Positions 15,097-21,386 of a stretch of 21,386 bases of DNA are shown one piece after another (positions within the stretch are counted from its first letter, which is position 1; every line of letters starts with the position of its first letter). The DNA is from JADHUC01 sp964617665 (GTDB taxonomy: Bacteria; Planctomycetota; Planctomycetia; Pirellulales; Pirellulaceae). The stretch covers positions 1-21,386 of the forward strand of contig CAZUAH010000226.1 of assembly GCA_964617665.1 (NCBI GenBank). The letters are read 5' to 3'. A program made the translations under genes and the position numbers. Under the pieces are notes generated by a model that saw only the letters and a program-made list of their open reading frames with translations, was not told the DNA's origin and did no database searches.

Positions 15097-16509
15097 CTAG
15101 AAATCGCACATGAACCGGGTTCCGAATACGGTGTATTCGCCACTCGTTGCAAGGCCGGCGGCAAGTGGTGCTCCGCCAACGGCCGCCCGCTGGTCGATGC
15201 TGCCGTAGATGAAGTTGAATTGCATTCGGGCGTGGGGGTTCCACCACCAATTCAAGCCCGCGGTGACGCTGTCGCCGACGCCGCCGAAGATGTCGTCGTC
15301 ACTGAAATCGCCATGGGAGTATCGGACGGCAACCTGCCAGGCGCCCAATCCGCCGCCGCAGCCGCCCTCGCCACGCCGCACGCGGAAGAAGTTCTCATGC
15401 GGTTTGACACGGCCGATCGTGCCGGAGTAGCGTTCCCAGGGCTGATATTCTCCCGTCAGGAAGTAGGCTACGTAGATGTAGCCACCGCCAAAATCCAGGT
15501 CGCCGGCGTTGCTGCGTTGGGCCTGCACACCCATGTACTCGCTGACGATCGATAGCGAACCGAGATTCAGGACGCCTTCCAGGCCCGCCAATTGATAGGT
15601 CTGCACGCCAGCAATGGCACCTGTGTCGAACCATTTCCCATCGGTTCTCGCCTCAGGTCGGGTGATGAATCTTGCATCGGGGCCTCCGCCAGGGAATGCT
15701 GCGGAACCTGATATGGCCCAGTGCGCATAGCCGCGGCCATCAGATGCCTCGTCGTACCAAATTGTATTCGCCAATCGCGCGGCGAATTCTGACTGGTAAT
15801 TGTCCGTGTACTGGACGCCATCTTTCGCATTGTCCCGCAGGAAGAACGCACCGTACCGCCAATTCCAATCTTCGTCTTCCGTCGTGCCGTACGAGCACAA
15901 GCCCATGCGGCGAGCATCCTGATTGAAACCTTCCACGACGTAAGGGCGTTCCATGAAAGTGTTGTAGCGGCTGCTGTTCATATGATCCAAACCGTAGGGC
16001 CGTTTCTGTTGACCGATCAACACAGTCTGAAAGAAGGGCAGTTCGGTCCAGCCGATGTAGGCATCTTTGAACGAACCGTCTCTCGCAGCCGCGAAGTCCA
16101 TCTCGATCTTGTAGATCATCGTCTCGTTGATATTTCCCTTGAACCCGAATCGCAACCGGCGAAAACCGATCATGTCGCTCGGACTGGCAGCAGGGTCCGC
16201 CGTGTCCAGGAAGTTCGCCAGTTCGGAGTCGTTCGGAAAGCCCCAGTGGTCTAAATGCAAACGTCCCGAGACCTTCATGGTCGGCTTGGAAATGATGTCA
16301 ACCTCCTCCCAGCCGCCCGATCCATCGCCTTCCTGGTACGTGGTCTCCAAAGCCTCCAGCCGGGACATGATGTTGTGATAAGACGCTTCCGTAAGGGTGA
16401 CCGTAGGGCCGTGGTCCAATGCCATATAGGGATCCTGCGCCCGGCCTTCAGTGGCCATTAGGGCCAGGCAGCCGCACAGAACGATAAGCGTCGCTCTGAA
16501 CCGTTTCAT
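15097..16509 (-). CDS. OprP/OprO-family outer-membrane porin
   Basis: A 470-residue porin. A signal peptide (MKRFRATLIVLCGCLALMAT, cleaved after EGRA) is followed by a predicted helical segment (EASYHNIMSRLEALETTYQ, about residues 41-59), then the barrel: MKVSGRLHLDHWGF, FRRLRFGFKGNINETMIYKI, and the closing strands VTAGLNWWWNPHARMQFNFIYG ending FMCDF. The ATG at 16509 is preceded by GGAG with a 7-nt gap. It is a full-length relative of the remnant at 10938-11407, with which it shares N-terminal sequence more closely than with the porin at 12527-13975. The family transports phosphate or other anions; specificity here is unknown. Cysteine-rich gene 2 follows after 22 bp. Confidence 0.9.
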   Translation of the reverse strand: MKRFRATLIVLCGCLALMATEGRAQDPYMALDHGPTVTLTEASYHNIMSRLEALETTYQEGDGSGGWEEVDIISKPTMKVSGRLHLDHWGFPNDSELANFLDTADPAASPSDMIGFRRLRFGFKGNINETMIYKIEMDFAAARDGSFKDAYIGWTELPFFQTVLIGQQKRPYGLDHMNSSRYNTFMERPYVVEGFNQDARRMGLCSYGTTEDEDWNWRYGAFFLRDNAKDGVQYTDNYQSEFAARLANTIWYDEASDGRGYAHWAISGSAAFPGGGPDARFITRPEARTDGKWFDTGAIAGVQTYQLAGLEGVLNLGSLSIVSEYMGVQAQRSNAGDLDFGGGYIYVAYFLTGEYQPWERYSGTIGRVKPHENFFRVRRGEGGCGGGLGAWQVAVRYSHGDFSDDDIFGGVGDSVTAGLNWWWNPHARMQFNFIYGSIDQRAAVGGAPLAAGLATSGEYTVFGTRFMCDF

Positions 16510-16604
16510 TTTCCGTCTCCGTACGTGGATTGGTCCGTGTTACAAATGCAAACCATGTTGGCTGGTGAAGAGGCCAACGTCACCGTTGCATTTCACAGAA
16601 TCGG

Positions 16605-16617
16605 ACAACCCGCACAG
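16605..16617 (-). promoter_or_regulatory. 13-nt motif shared with the porin-remnant upstream region
   Basis: Second exact copy of ACAACCCGCACAG, 96 nt upstream of the porin ATG at 16509. See the entry at 11561-11573. Confidence 0.35.
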
Positions 16618-16830
16618 GCAGAATATTAAGAGATGTTAACAATACCCTTCTTTTTGGAGCATCCGGACGCCGAGAGCTTTACGACCATCACAACCTGTAC
16701 AAGCCGAATCGCGCGAGTCCCCTCTCTGGATAAAACTGCGCGTTGCTTATGCCCCAATGTGACGGCGTTCTGCTTTTCTCTTGCGACCCAAAGCGGAGTC
16801 ACTCAGGACGATGTGGCCAAGCAAGGTTTT

Positions 16831-16867
16831 GTGAATTTCTGGTGAACTTCATGAAGCTTTCGTGAAG
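16831..16867. promoter_or_regulatory. 11-bp-spaced GTGAA repeats, possible response-regulator site
   Basis: GTGAA occurs at 16831 and 16842, and ATGAA/GTGAA at 16851 and 16862, that is, two pairs each spaced 11 bp. On the minus strand these read TTCAC/TTCAT, resembling PhoB/PhoP-type direct repeats. The site lies 118 bp or more upstream of the lipoprotein start and about 320 bp upstream of the porin start, so the target gene is unclear. Confidence 0.35.
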
Positions 16868-16984
16868 TTGATCTGGCTTTGCTGGCAGCCCGTTTCCTCC
16901 GTTGGTACACTCACCCCAAACGCCTCGGTATAGGAAGTGCCTTTGTGTAGGAACGGTTGGACAGGACGGAAGGAACTAACACCG

Positions 16985-18535
16985 GTGAAGCGACCAAACA
17001 TTGCTGAATGTTGCCTCCTTTTCTTTTTCACTGCAATTCTTGCCGTCGCCGGCGGCTGCGGCATATCGCCCGCTGAGGGCGACGAGGCCGCACTCTCTTG
17101 TTACGATCGCGCTGTGGCAGCGACTAGACTAAAGCCACGTGTGGATTCTCCCGACACGGCGCCAAAGCTGGACACCTCCCTTCTTCGAGAGATCGAACAG
17201 CGTGTGCTCCCCAGCCCCTTCGTTGACGGGCCGAATCGCCATGCTGAGTTGCCCGATTACTACTGGGCGGAAAACCGTCCGCTGCGAGACCGTCTGGAGG
17301 ACGCGAAGGAAACATTCCGCCGGGAACCCACGTCGAACTACCGAGCGTTGACGCTCGTGGCCGGAGCGGCTGGCGTTGGGAAGACCTTCATCAAAGGAAA
17401 GGTGTCCGACAAGGGCTTTTCCAAGACTGCCGTCTGCAAGTTTGACATTGGCGAATTGTATGACGAGTGGGCCGAAGGCGGCGTTGTCGAGGACAAAGCA
17501 GACTTGGCCACCGACGACCTCGTGATAAGCCGTCTGAAGTCCGTGTCCGACAAAAGCCAACCACGTCTGCGAGAGTACCTGGAAGCACAAAATGCCAACT
17601 TCTTCGTAATCGATTCGTTGGACGAGATTCACCCCGACGACTACGCATGGGCCTTGGAGCAAGTCGCGGACTTTGTCAATCATGGTGATCGGCAATTCGT
17701 CCACGTTGCCGTTTTCGGACGAGGATTCGCATTTCGAGGTTTCTGGCTCAAGAATCGAGAGTGTCTTGGGGACGCAAACGTCGAATTGCATCTGTTGAAT
17801 TCTCCGGCTTTTCGCACGACTGGGGATCTGGCCGTTTCCAGTTGGAATTATCATTCGTGGAAGTATCAACTGTCATGGGCACCCGACGGCAGAGAAGGTA
17901 GCAAGATGCCGCTTGATGCCTATGCGAACTGGGTCGAAAGTGGATTCTGTCGCAATGGGATGTTTCAGTCGGTCACGTGCGCAGAAAACGACAGCATGTG
18001 CCCCGAAGTTCACGACGCCTTCGTGCAATGCGCGAGTGAGCGACCCCTTGTACGCAGTGCACTGCACAACTTGGCCGGCAACGGGATGATCCGAGAGATT
18101 CTTCAGCAAGAGGCGCTTGAGCGACGCCAGTACGACGAACGCCGAATCGCCCGGGCGTACCTGGAGGAATGGCTGATCCGTGAAACGAAAGTGCACGACC
18201 GCCCCAGCGTCGAGCGACGAGCCCACCTCGATCTGTATTTGTCCTTGTTGGGGCGCGTGGCCCTGAAGCATCTGCAAGACGGCGCAATCGACGATATTGG
18301 GTACTTCACCGTTCGCGACGGCGACTCTGTAACGACGGCTCATGAGGGTCAAGAGCGGGTTTTCAGCGTGAAACGCATCTTGAATGGCTCGGGTTTGGTG
18401 ATCACCGACCCGCGTGATGAGGGCCCTGCGAAATACCGCTTCGAGCCGCTGTGGACTCACCGCTTGCTGGCCGAAATGCACTGCGAACAAGTGGCCAAGG
18501 AAGGGCGTCTAGCACTCTGCCCGTGTGCAGAATAG
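16985..18535 (+). CDS. Probable exported lipoprotein with P-loop NTPase domain
   Basis: A 516-residue protein from GTG at 16985, which has an AAGGA site 10 nt upstream; the frame is open further upstream, but that start lacks support. The N-terminus is a signal sequence (KRP, then hydrophobic CCLLFFFTAILAVAGG) ending in a lipobox-like AGGC, so Cys25 may be lipidated. A P-loop NTPase domain follows: Walker A GAAGVGKT at about residues 127-134 and Walker B NFFVIDSLDE at about 205-214, with a sensor-like HVAVFGRGFAFR further on. The layout resembles STAND/NACHT ATPases, but I see no C-terminal repeats. The last 200 residues are helical and charged. An NTPase outside the cytoplasm is unexpected, since ATP is scarce there. 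The NTT-like transporter gene follows 167 bp downstream on the same strand. Function unknown. Confidence 0.8.
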   Translation: MKRPNIAECCLLFFFTAILAVAGGCGISPAEGDEAALSCYDRAVAATRLKPRVDSPDTAPKLDTSLLREIEQRVLPSPFVDGPNRHAELPDYYWAENRPLRDRLEDAKETFRREPTSNYRALTLVAGAAGVGKTFIKGKVSDKGFSKTAVCKFDIGELYDEWAEGGVVEDKADLATDDLVISRLKSVSDKSQPRLREYLEAQNANFFVIDSLDEIHPDDYAWALEQVADFVNHGDRQFVHVAVFGRGFAFRGFWLKNRECLGDANVELHLLNSPAFRTTGDLAVSSWNYHSWKYQLSWAPDGREGSKMPLDAYANWVESGFCRNGMFQSVTCAENDSMCPEVHDAFVQCASERPLVRSALHNLAGNGMIREILQQEALERRQYDERRIARAYLEEWLIRETKVHDRPSVERRAHLDLYLSLLGRVALKHLQDGAIDDIGYFTVRDGDSVTTAHEGQERVFSVKRILNGSGLVITDPRDEGPAKYRFEPLWTHRLLAEMHCEQVAKEGRLALCPCAE

Positions 18536-18702
18536 CCGCTAGAGCGTTCCAGCAACCACGCGGGTTCTTTCATGCCCTTGGCTTCGGTGGGTATACTATC
18601 TGATCCAGCGCCCCGCCAATAATGCGCAATCGGCGTCGGTATCTGTACCAACCTACCCGCGCTGTTGATTTGCGCGATGCAACGGAAGGCCTCGAAGGTC
18701 AG

Positions 18703-20028
18703 ATGGAGCCACCAAGCAAAAAGCGACTTGCCGGTTTGGTTCGCTTCCCGCTCGCTGGCTTGGTAGATGTCCCCCCCGAAGATCGCCCGACCGCTCTGTT
18801 GTTGTTCATCTACGTGTTTGGAAGCGCCGGCGGGTATGTGACGGCCAGAACGGTCGCTGACAGCCTGTTCCTAAGCCAAGAATTCGGAATCGATAAGCTT
18901 CCAGCCATGTACATGGTCGCGGCCGGCGCCGTGGCTCTGGCGTCGATCCTGTACGGCCGGTCGGCAAGGCAACAGTCGCTACGACGCATCGTCCGTTGGA
19001 CATTGGCGTCGTACGCGGTGATTTCACTGGCTCTTCCAACACTGTTGCATCGATACCCCGGTTCGTTGCCGCTGCTTGCCGGCGTTTACGTCTTTGCTCA
19101 AATTCGCGGTGCAATCGGGTCCGTTCTTTTCACAACGCTATTGAATGAACAGTTCACCCACGGTCGGCGAGGAAGCGTCTTCGCCATCGTTGCTCTGGGC
19201 GCCACCGGAGCTGGAATCATATTGGGCTCGCTTGTAGGCTGGCTCGGGCAGCGGATAGCCACCGAAGATCTGATGTACCTTGCAGCAGCCATGGATTTGG
19301 TCGCGTTTGCGCCAATTCTGTTTCTGCGAAGCGGTCGCGTTGCGTCCGCCGGTGCACCGAACGCACCTCTGGAATTCGGTGGCGATGGCCTGGATCTGGA
19401 TGAACCGGTGGAACCCATGCGCACTCCACCACTGATTCTGATAGCCAGCTTGGTATGTCTGGCCGTGTTGGTAAGCACATTGGTTGAGTTTCAATGGAAG
19501 GTGGCCGCGCGCGAGGAGTTTGCGGACGATGAAGCGAGGTTGACCGCGAGGTTGACCACCTACTTCGGATACTTCTACGCCATCGTGTTCTTGCTGACGG
19601 GGGCGACCCAGCTAGTTTTTGCCGGCAGGATCATCCACCGACTAGGTGTCATGCCAACACTGATGCTGTTGCCGTTCGCACTGGGGGCGGCCAGCCTCTG
19701 CACGCTCGTCGCGTCTGCTCAACGCATTGTCCTGTCGGCGATTACGGCGGCAAAAGGGTGCGATGTGTTGAGAAGGGGGCTGAACGATATAGGCATGCAA
19801 TTGCTGTACGCCCCCATGTCCAAGGGCGTGCGGCGGCAAGCAATCGCCCTCGTGTATGGTATCGTCAAACCGTCCTCCGAGGCCCTGGCAGCGGTGGGAA
19901 TCCTCGTCGCCGTCCCCCTGATTTCGGTGCGCCAGCTTTCCTATGTCGCCTTGGTTTTAGCTACTATCTGGTTAGCGCTGGTTACCTGGTACTGGATCGC
20001 CGAGCGACGGCGAAGGACGGAAACTTAA
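18703..20028 (+). CDS. NTT/ADP-ATP-carrier-like (Npt1/Npt2 family) membrane transporter
   Basis: A 441-residue polytopic protein with about 11-12 hydrophobic segments. The frame opens at ATG 18622, but the ATG at 18703 follows GAAGG with a 4-5 nt gap, and the extra 27 residues look unrelated, so I prefer 18703. Features shared with the TLC/NTT family (PF03219): a first span followed by TARTVADSLFLSQEFGIDKLP, a central loop, then VEFQWKVAAREEF, a TYFGYFYAIVFLLTGATQLVF span, and AKGCDVLRRGLNDIGMQLLYAPM. In obligate intracellular bacteria and plastids these proteins exchange ATP for ADP; in free-living planctomycetes the substrate is unproven. It lies on the same strand as the exported NTPase gene. 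A pho-like repeat begins at its stop codon. Confidence 0.82.
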   Translation: MEPPSKKRLAGLVRFPLAGLVDVPPEDRPTALLLFIYVFGSAGGYVTARTVADSLFLSQEFGIDKLPAMYMVAAGAVALASILYGRSARQQSLRRIVRWTLASYAVISLALPTLLHRYPGSLPLLAGVYVFAQIRGAIGSVLFTTLLNEQFTHGRRGSVFAIVALGATGAGIILGSLVGWLGQRIATEDLMYLAAAMDLVAFAPILFLRSGRVASAGAPNAPLEFGGDGLDLDEPVEPMRTPPLILIASLVCLAVLVSTLVEFQWKVAAREEFADDEARLTARLTTYFGYFYAIVFLLTGATQLVFAGRIIHRLGVMPTLMLLPFALGAASLCTLVASAQRIVLSAITAAKGCDVLRRGLNDIGMQLLYAPMSKGVRRQAIALVYGIVKPSSEALAAVGILVAVPLISVRQLSYVALVLATIWLALVTWYWIAERRRRTET

Positions 20029-20067
20029 CGCGATCTTAACATGACGTTCGCACATGCTTCACATTTC
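20024..20067 (+). promoter_or_regulatory. Pho-box-like array of four 11-bp repeats
   Basis: CTTAAC at 20024 and again at 20035, then GTTCGC at 20046 and CTTCAC at 20057, all exactly 11 bp apart. This is the period of PhoB (E. coli), PhoP (Bacillus TTAACA-N5-TTAACA) and SphR (cyanobacterial CTTAACCT) sites. A -10-like GATAAT (20073-20078) follows six bases after the array, as in Pho promoters where the box replaces the -35 element. The downstream transcript would start near 20085 and encode the 32-residue protein. The first repeat overlaps the stop codon of the transporter gene. Confidence 0.6.
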
Positions 20068-20111
20068 CTGGCGATAATTCCCATGACTAAGAAAGCAATA
20101 GGGAGAGTGTC

Positions 20112-20210
20112 ATGGATACGGAAGGCGGTTTTCAAGAACGAGTCCGACTAGATTGGCGGTTAGTGCTCGCCTATTTTTCCCTTGGAGTGGTCGCCCTCAT
20201 CGCCATCTAA
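20112..20210 (+). CDS. 32-residue single-pass membrane protein
   Basis: ATG at 20112 follows a strong GGGAG ribosome-binding site with a 6-7 nt gap. The peptide has a polar N-terminus (MDTEGGFQERVRLDWR) and a hydrophobic C-terminal span (LVLAYFSLGVVALIAI) ending right at the stop, so it should be a tail-anchored or single-span membrane peptide. A probable promoter with a Pho-box-like array sits directly upstream. No other gene on this strand follows before the convergent permease, so the small protein seems to be the promoter's only product in this window. I do not recognise a family. Confidence 0.6.
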   Translation: MDTEGGFQERVRLDWRLVLAYFSLGVVALIAI

Positions 20211-20292
20211 TCGACCAGAGCGGCACACACTCCATCTGCCATTTCTTGGCACGTGCCACATTGTCCGTTTCTTCGTTTGTCCGAGTTTGCCC

Positions 20293-21386
20293 CTACTCTC
20301 CTCGGAGTGCCTCGATGGGCTCGAGCTTGGCGGCTCTGAACGCTGGGTAGATGCCGAAGAGAATTCCGATTGAGACCGAGAAGATCAGGCCGATGGCGAC
20401 GGACGGCCAGGAGAGTACAGTCTCCCAATTCCATAACGTTGCGGCACCATAACTTGCGCCGATGCCGACGGCGGCACCAAGCAACCCACCGCCGCTCGAC
20501 AGCAGAGCGGCTTCGAGCAGGAATTGCGCGACGATGTCTCGACGGCGCGCGCCGACGGCCCGCCGCAGACCGATCTCGCGAGTCCTTTCGCGTATTCCCA
20601 TCAGCATAACGGCCAAGATCCCCACGCCACCGACGACCAACGCTATCCCTGCCACGGAGCCGATCAGAAACGTAAGCGATCGGGTCGTCTCTCGCTCGGT
20701 CTCGATCAGGTCGGCCTGATTCTGAATGGTGAAAGTATTCGATCGCCGGCGTCGTTGATGACGTTCCTCAAGCAGATCTGTGACTTCCTGCTCCGCTCCT
20801 TCCATTGCATCGCGGTGACTTGCCTGCACGTAAACGGCATGAATGTAGGTGATATTCATCAGCCGGCGCATCGCTGTTTCCAGCGGGATCAGAATGATGT
20901 CGTCCTGGTCGGAGCCGAAGGAACTGGAGCCTCGTGCTTCCAGAACGCCGATCACCTCGAACGGAACCCGCTCGATTTGTATCCGCTGGCCCACCGGGTC
21001 GGTCTCGCCGAACAGCGTTTCCACAACCGTTGGTCCAACCACGGCGACGCGCCCTCGCGAACGCTCCTCCGTTTCGTCGAAGAACCGGCCAGTCGCCAGC
21101 GGGATGCAGCGGATCTCGAATCCGTCAATGGCCAGGCCTTCGACGGTTGTCGTTGCCTTCCTGGATTGCCAGTAGGCGGTCAGGGGCTTGCTGACTGCCG
21201 CCGCGGCCAACGCAACCGAGGGGCATTCCTCGGTGATCGCATGCGCGTCGTTGAGCGTCAGCGCCGTGACCGTTTCCGATTGCCGATCGCGGCCAGCGAA
21301 GGTCCGTGCCTGGGCCGCCTGAACGACGATTAGATTCGTGCCTAGCGATCGGATGCGATCCAGGATTTGCTTTTCCGCGCCGCGAC
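20293..21386 (-). CDS. MacB/FtsX-type ABC transporter permease, 5' end off window
   Basis: The frame runs without interruption from the right edge to the TAG at 20293, giving 364 residues; the N-terminus and first membrane span lie outside the window. It has a MacB-like periplasmic domain (IRSLGTNLIVVQ, RVAVVGPTVVETLFGETDPVGQRIQI, FEVIGVLEARG, DDIILIPLETAMRRL) and a FtsX core of three C-terminal spans (PF02687). The core includes GGVGILAVMLMGIRERTREIGLRRAVGARRRDI and the ending YPAFRAAKLEPIEALRGE. Such permeases work with an ABC ATPase and often a periplasmic adaptor to move lipoproteins, peptides or toxic compounds out of the periplasm. It converges on the 32-residue gene. Partners would be upstream, beyond the window. 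Confidence 0.93.
   Translation of the reverse strand, partial: RGAEKQILDRIRSLGTNLIVVQAAQARTFAGRDRQSETVTALTLNDAHAITEECPSVALAAAAVSKPLTAYWQSRKATTTVEGLAIDGFEIRCIPLATGRFFDETEERSRGRVAVVGPTVVETLFGETDPVGQRIQIERVPFEVIGVLEARGSSSFGSDQDDIILIPLETAMRRLMNITYIHAVYVQASHRDAMEGAEQEVTDLLEERHQRRRRSNTFTIQNQADLIETERETTRSLTFLIGSVAGIALVVGGVGILAVMLMGIRERTREIGLRRAVGARRRDIVAQFLLEAALLSSGGGLLGAAVGIGASYGAATLWNWETVLSWPSVAIGLIFSVSIGILFGIYPAFRAAKLEPIEALRGE

Larger units (their letters stand above)
16510..16984. other. Divergent intergenic region between porin and lipoprotein genes
   Basis: It should carry promoters in both directions. Visible elements are the 13-nt motif at 16605-16617, an AT-rich TTAACATCTCTTAATATT (minus strand, near 16623-16641), and GTGAA-type repeats 11 bp apart at 16831-16867. 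No gene with recognisable protein features is present. Confidence 0.55.

Noticed and set aside
17129..17869. 246-codon minus-strand frame inside the NTPase lipoprotein gene
   Set aside because: Antisense shadow; the plus strand carries Walker motifs and a signal peptide.
20247..20258. Perfect 12-bp palindrome TGGCACGTGCCA between the convergent genes
   Set aside because: Too short to be a terminator, has no loop or T tract, and could occur by chance; possibly a protein site, but nothing supports that.
20524..21333. 269-codon plus-strand frame inside the ABC permease
   Set aside because: Antisense to clear MacB/FtsX motifs.

Overview
The window most resembles a planctomycete chromosome (Pirellulales-like). 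This rests on three things: two cysteine-rich exported proteins of a type I associate with planctomycetes (CIP-x-x-x-FPW and VLKK-x-K-Y-E-C-x-x-C motifs), OprP-type porins with an N-terminal coiled coil, and an NTT-like carrier in an apparently free-living bacterium. The phylum is my inference from gene content; no rRNA or marker gene is present.

Region 1 (1-8771, minus strand) is a tightly packed transport operon. In transcription order it encodes a SulP/STAS anion transporter, a DabA/UPF0753 (DUF2309) protein with all four zinc-site residues, and a Mrp-type Na+/H+ antiporter module in the order E-F-G-A(C-terminal part)-B-C-D. The Mrp genes overlap by 1, 4 or 17 nt. The last gene (mnhD-like) runs off the left edge. 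A 100-N assembly gap inside mnhG is flanked by two identical 55-bp copies; collapsing them restores one intact gene. A beta-carbonic anhydrase is encoded about 1.5 kb away on the opposite strand. Together these suggest an inorganic-carbon uptake or hydration system tied to Na+/H+ energetics: Mrp handles Na+/H+, SulP could import bicarbonate, and DabA and the carbonic anhydrase interconvert CO2 and bicarbonate.

Region 2 (8772-10286) is poor in genes and holds only two weak minus-strand ORFs. Region 3 (10287-16509) starts with the carbonic anhydrase, whose frame runs into the antisense of a decayed porin. Two full porin genes follow on the minus strand, each with a small cysteine-rich secreted protein downstream. 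The two cysteine-rich genes share a well-conserved 3' end and twin hairpins although their other coding parts have diverged; the second carries a 1-nt frameshift near its end.

Region 4 (16985-20210, plus strand) encodes a probable exported lipoprotein with P-loop NTPase motifs, then an NTT/ADP-ATP-carrier-like membrane transporter, then a 32-residue single-span membrane protein. The last is preceded by an array of 11-bp repeats resembling a Pho box and a -10 element. Region 5 (20293-21386, minus strand) is the C-terminal part of a MacB/FtsX-type ABC permease cut by the right edge.

I saw no rRNA, tRNA, CRISPR array or intact mobile element.
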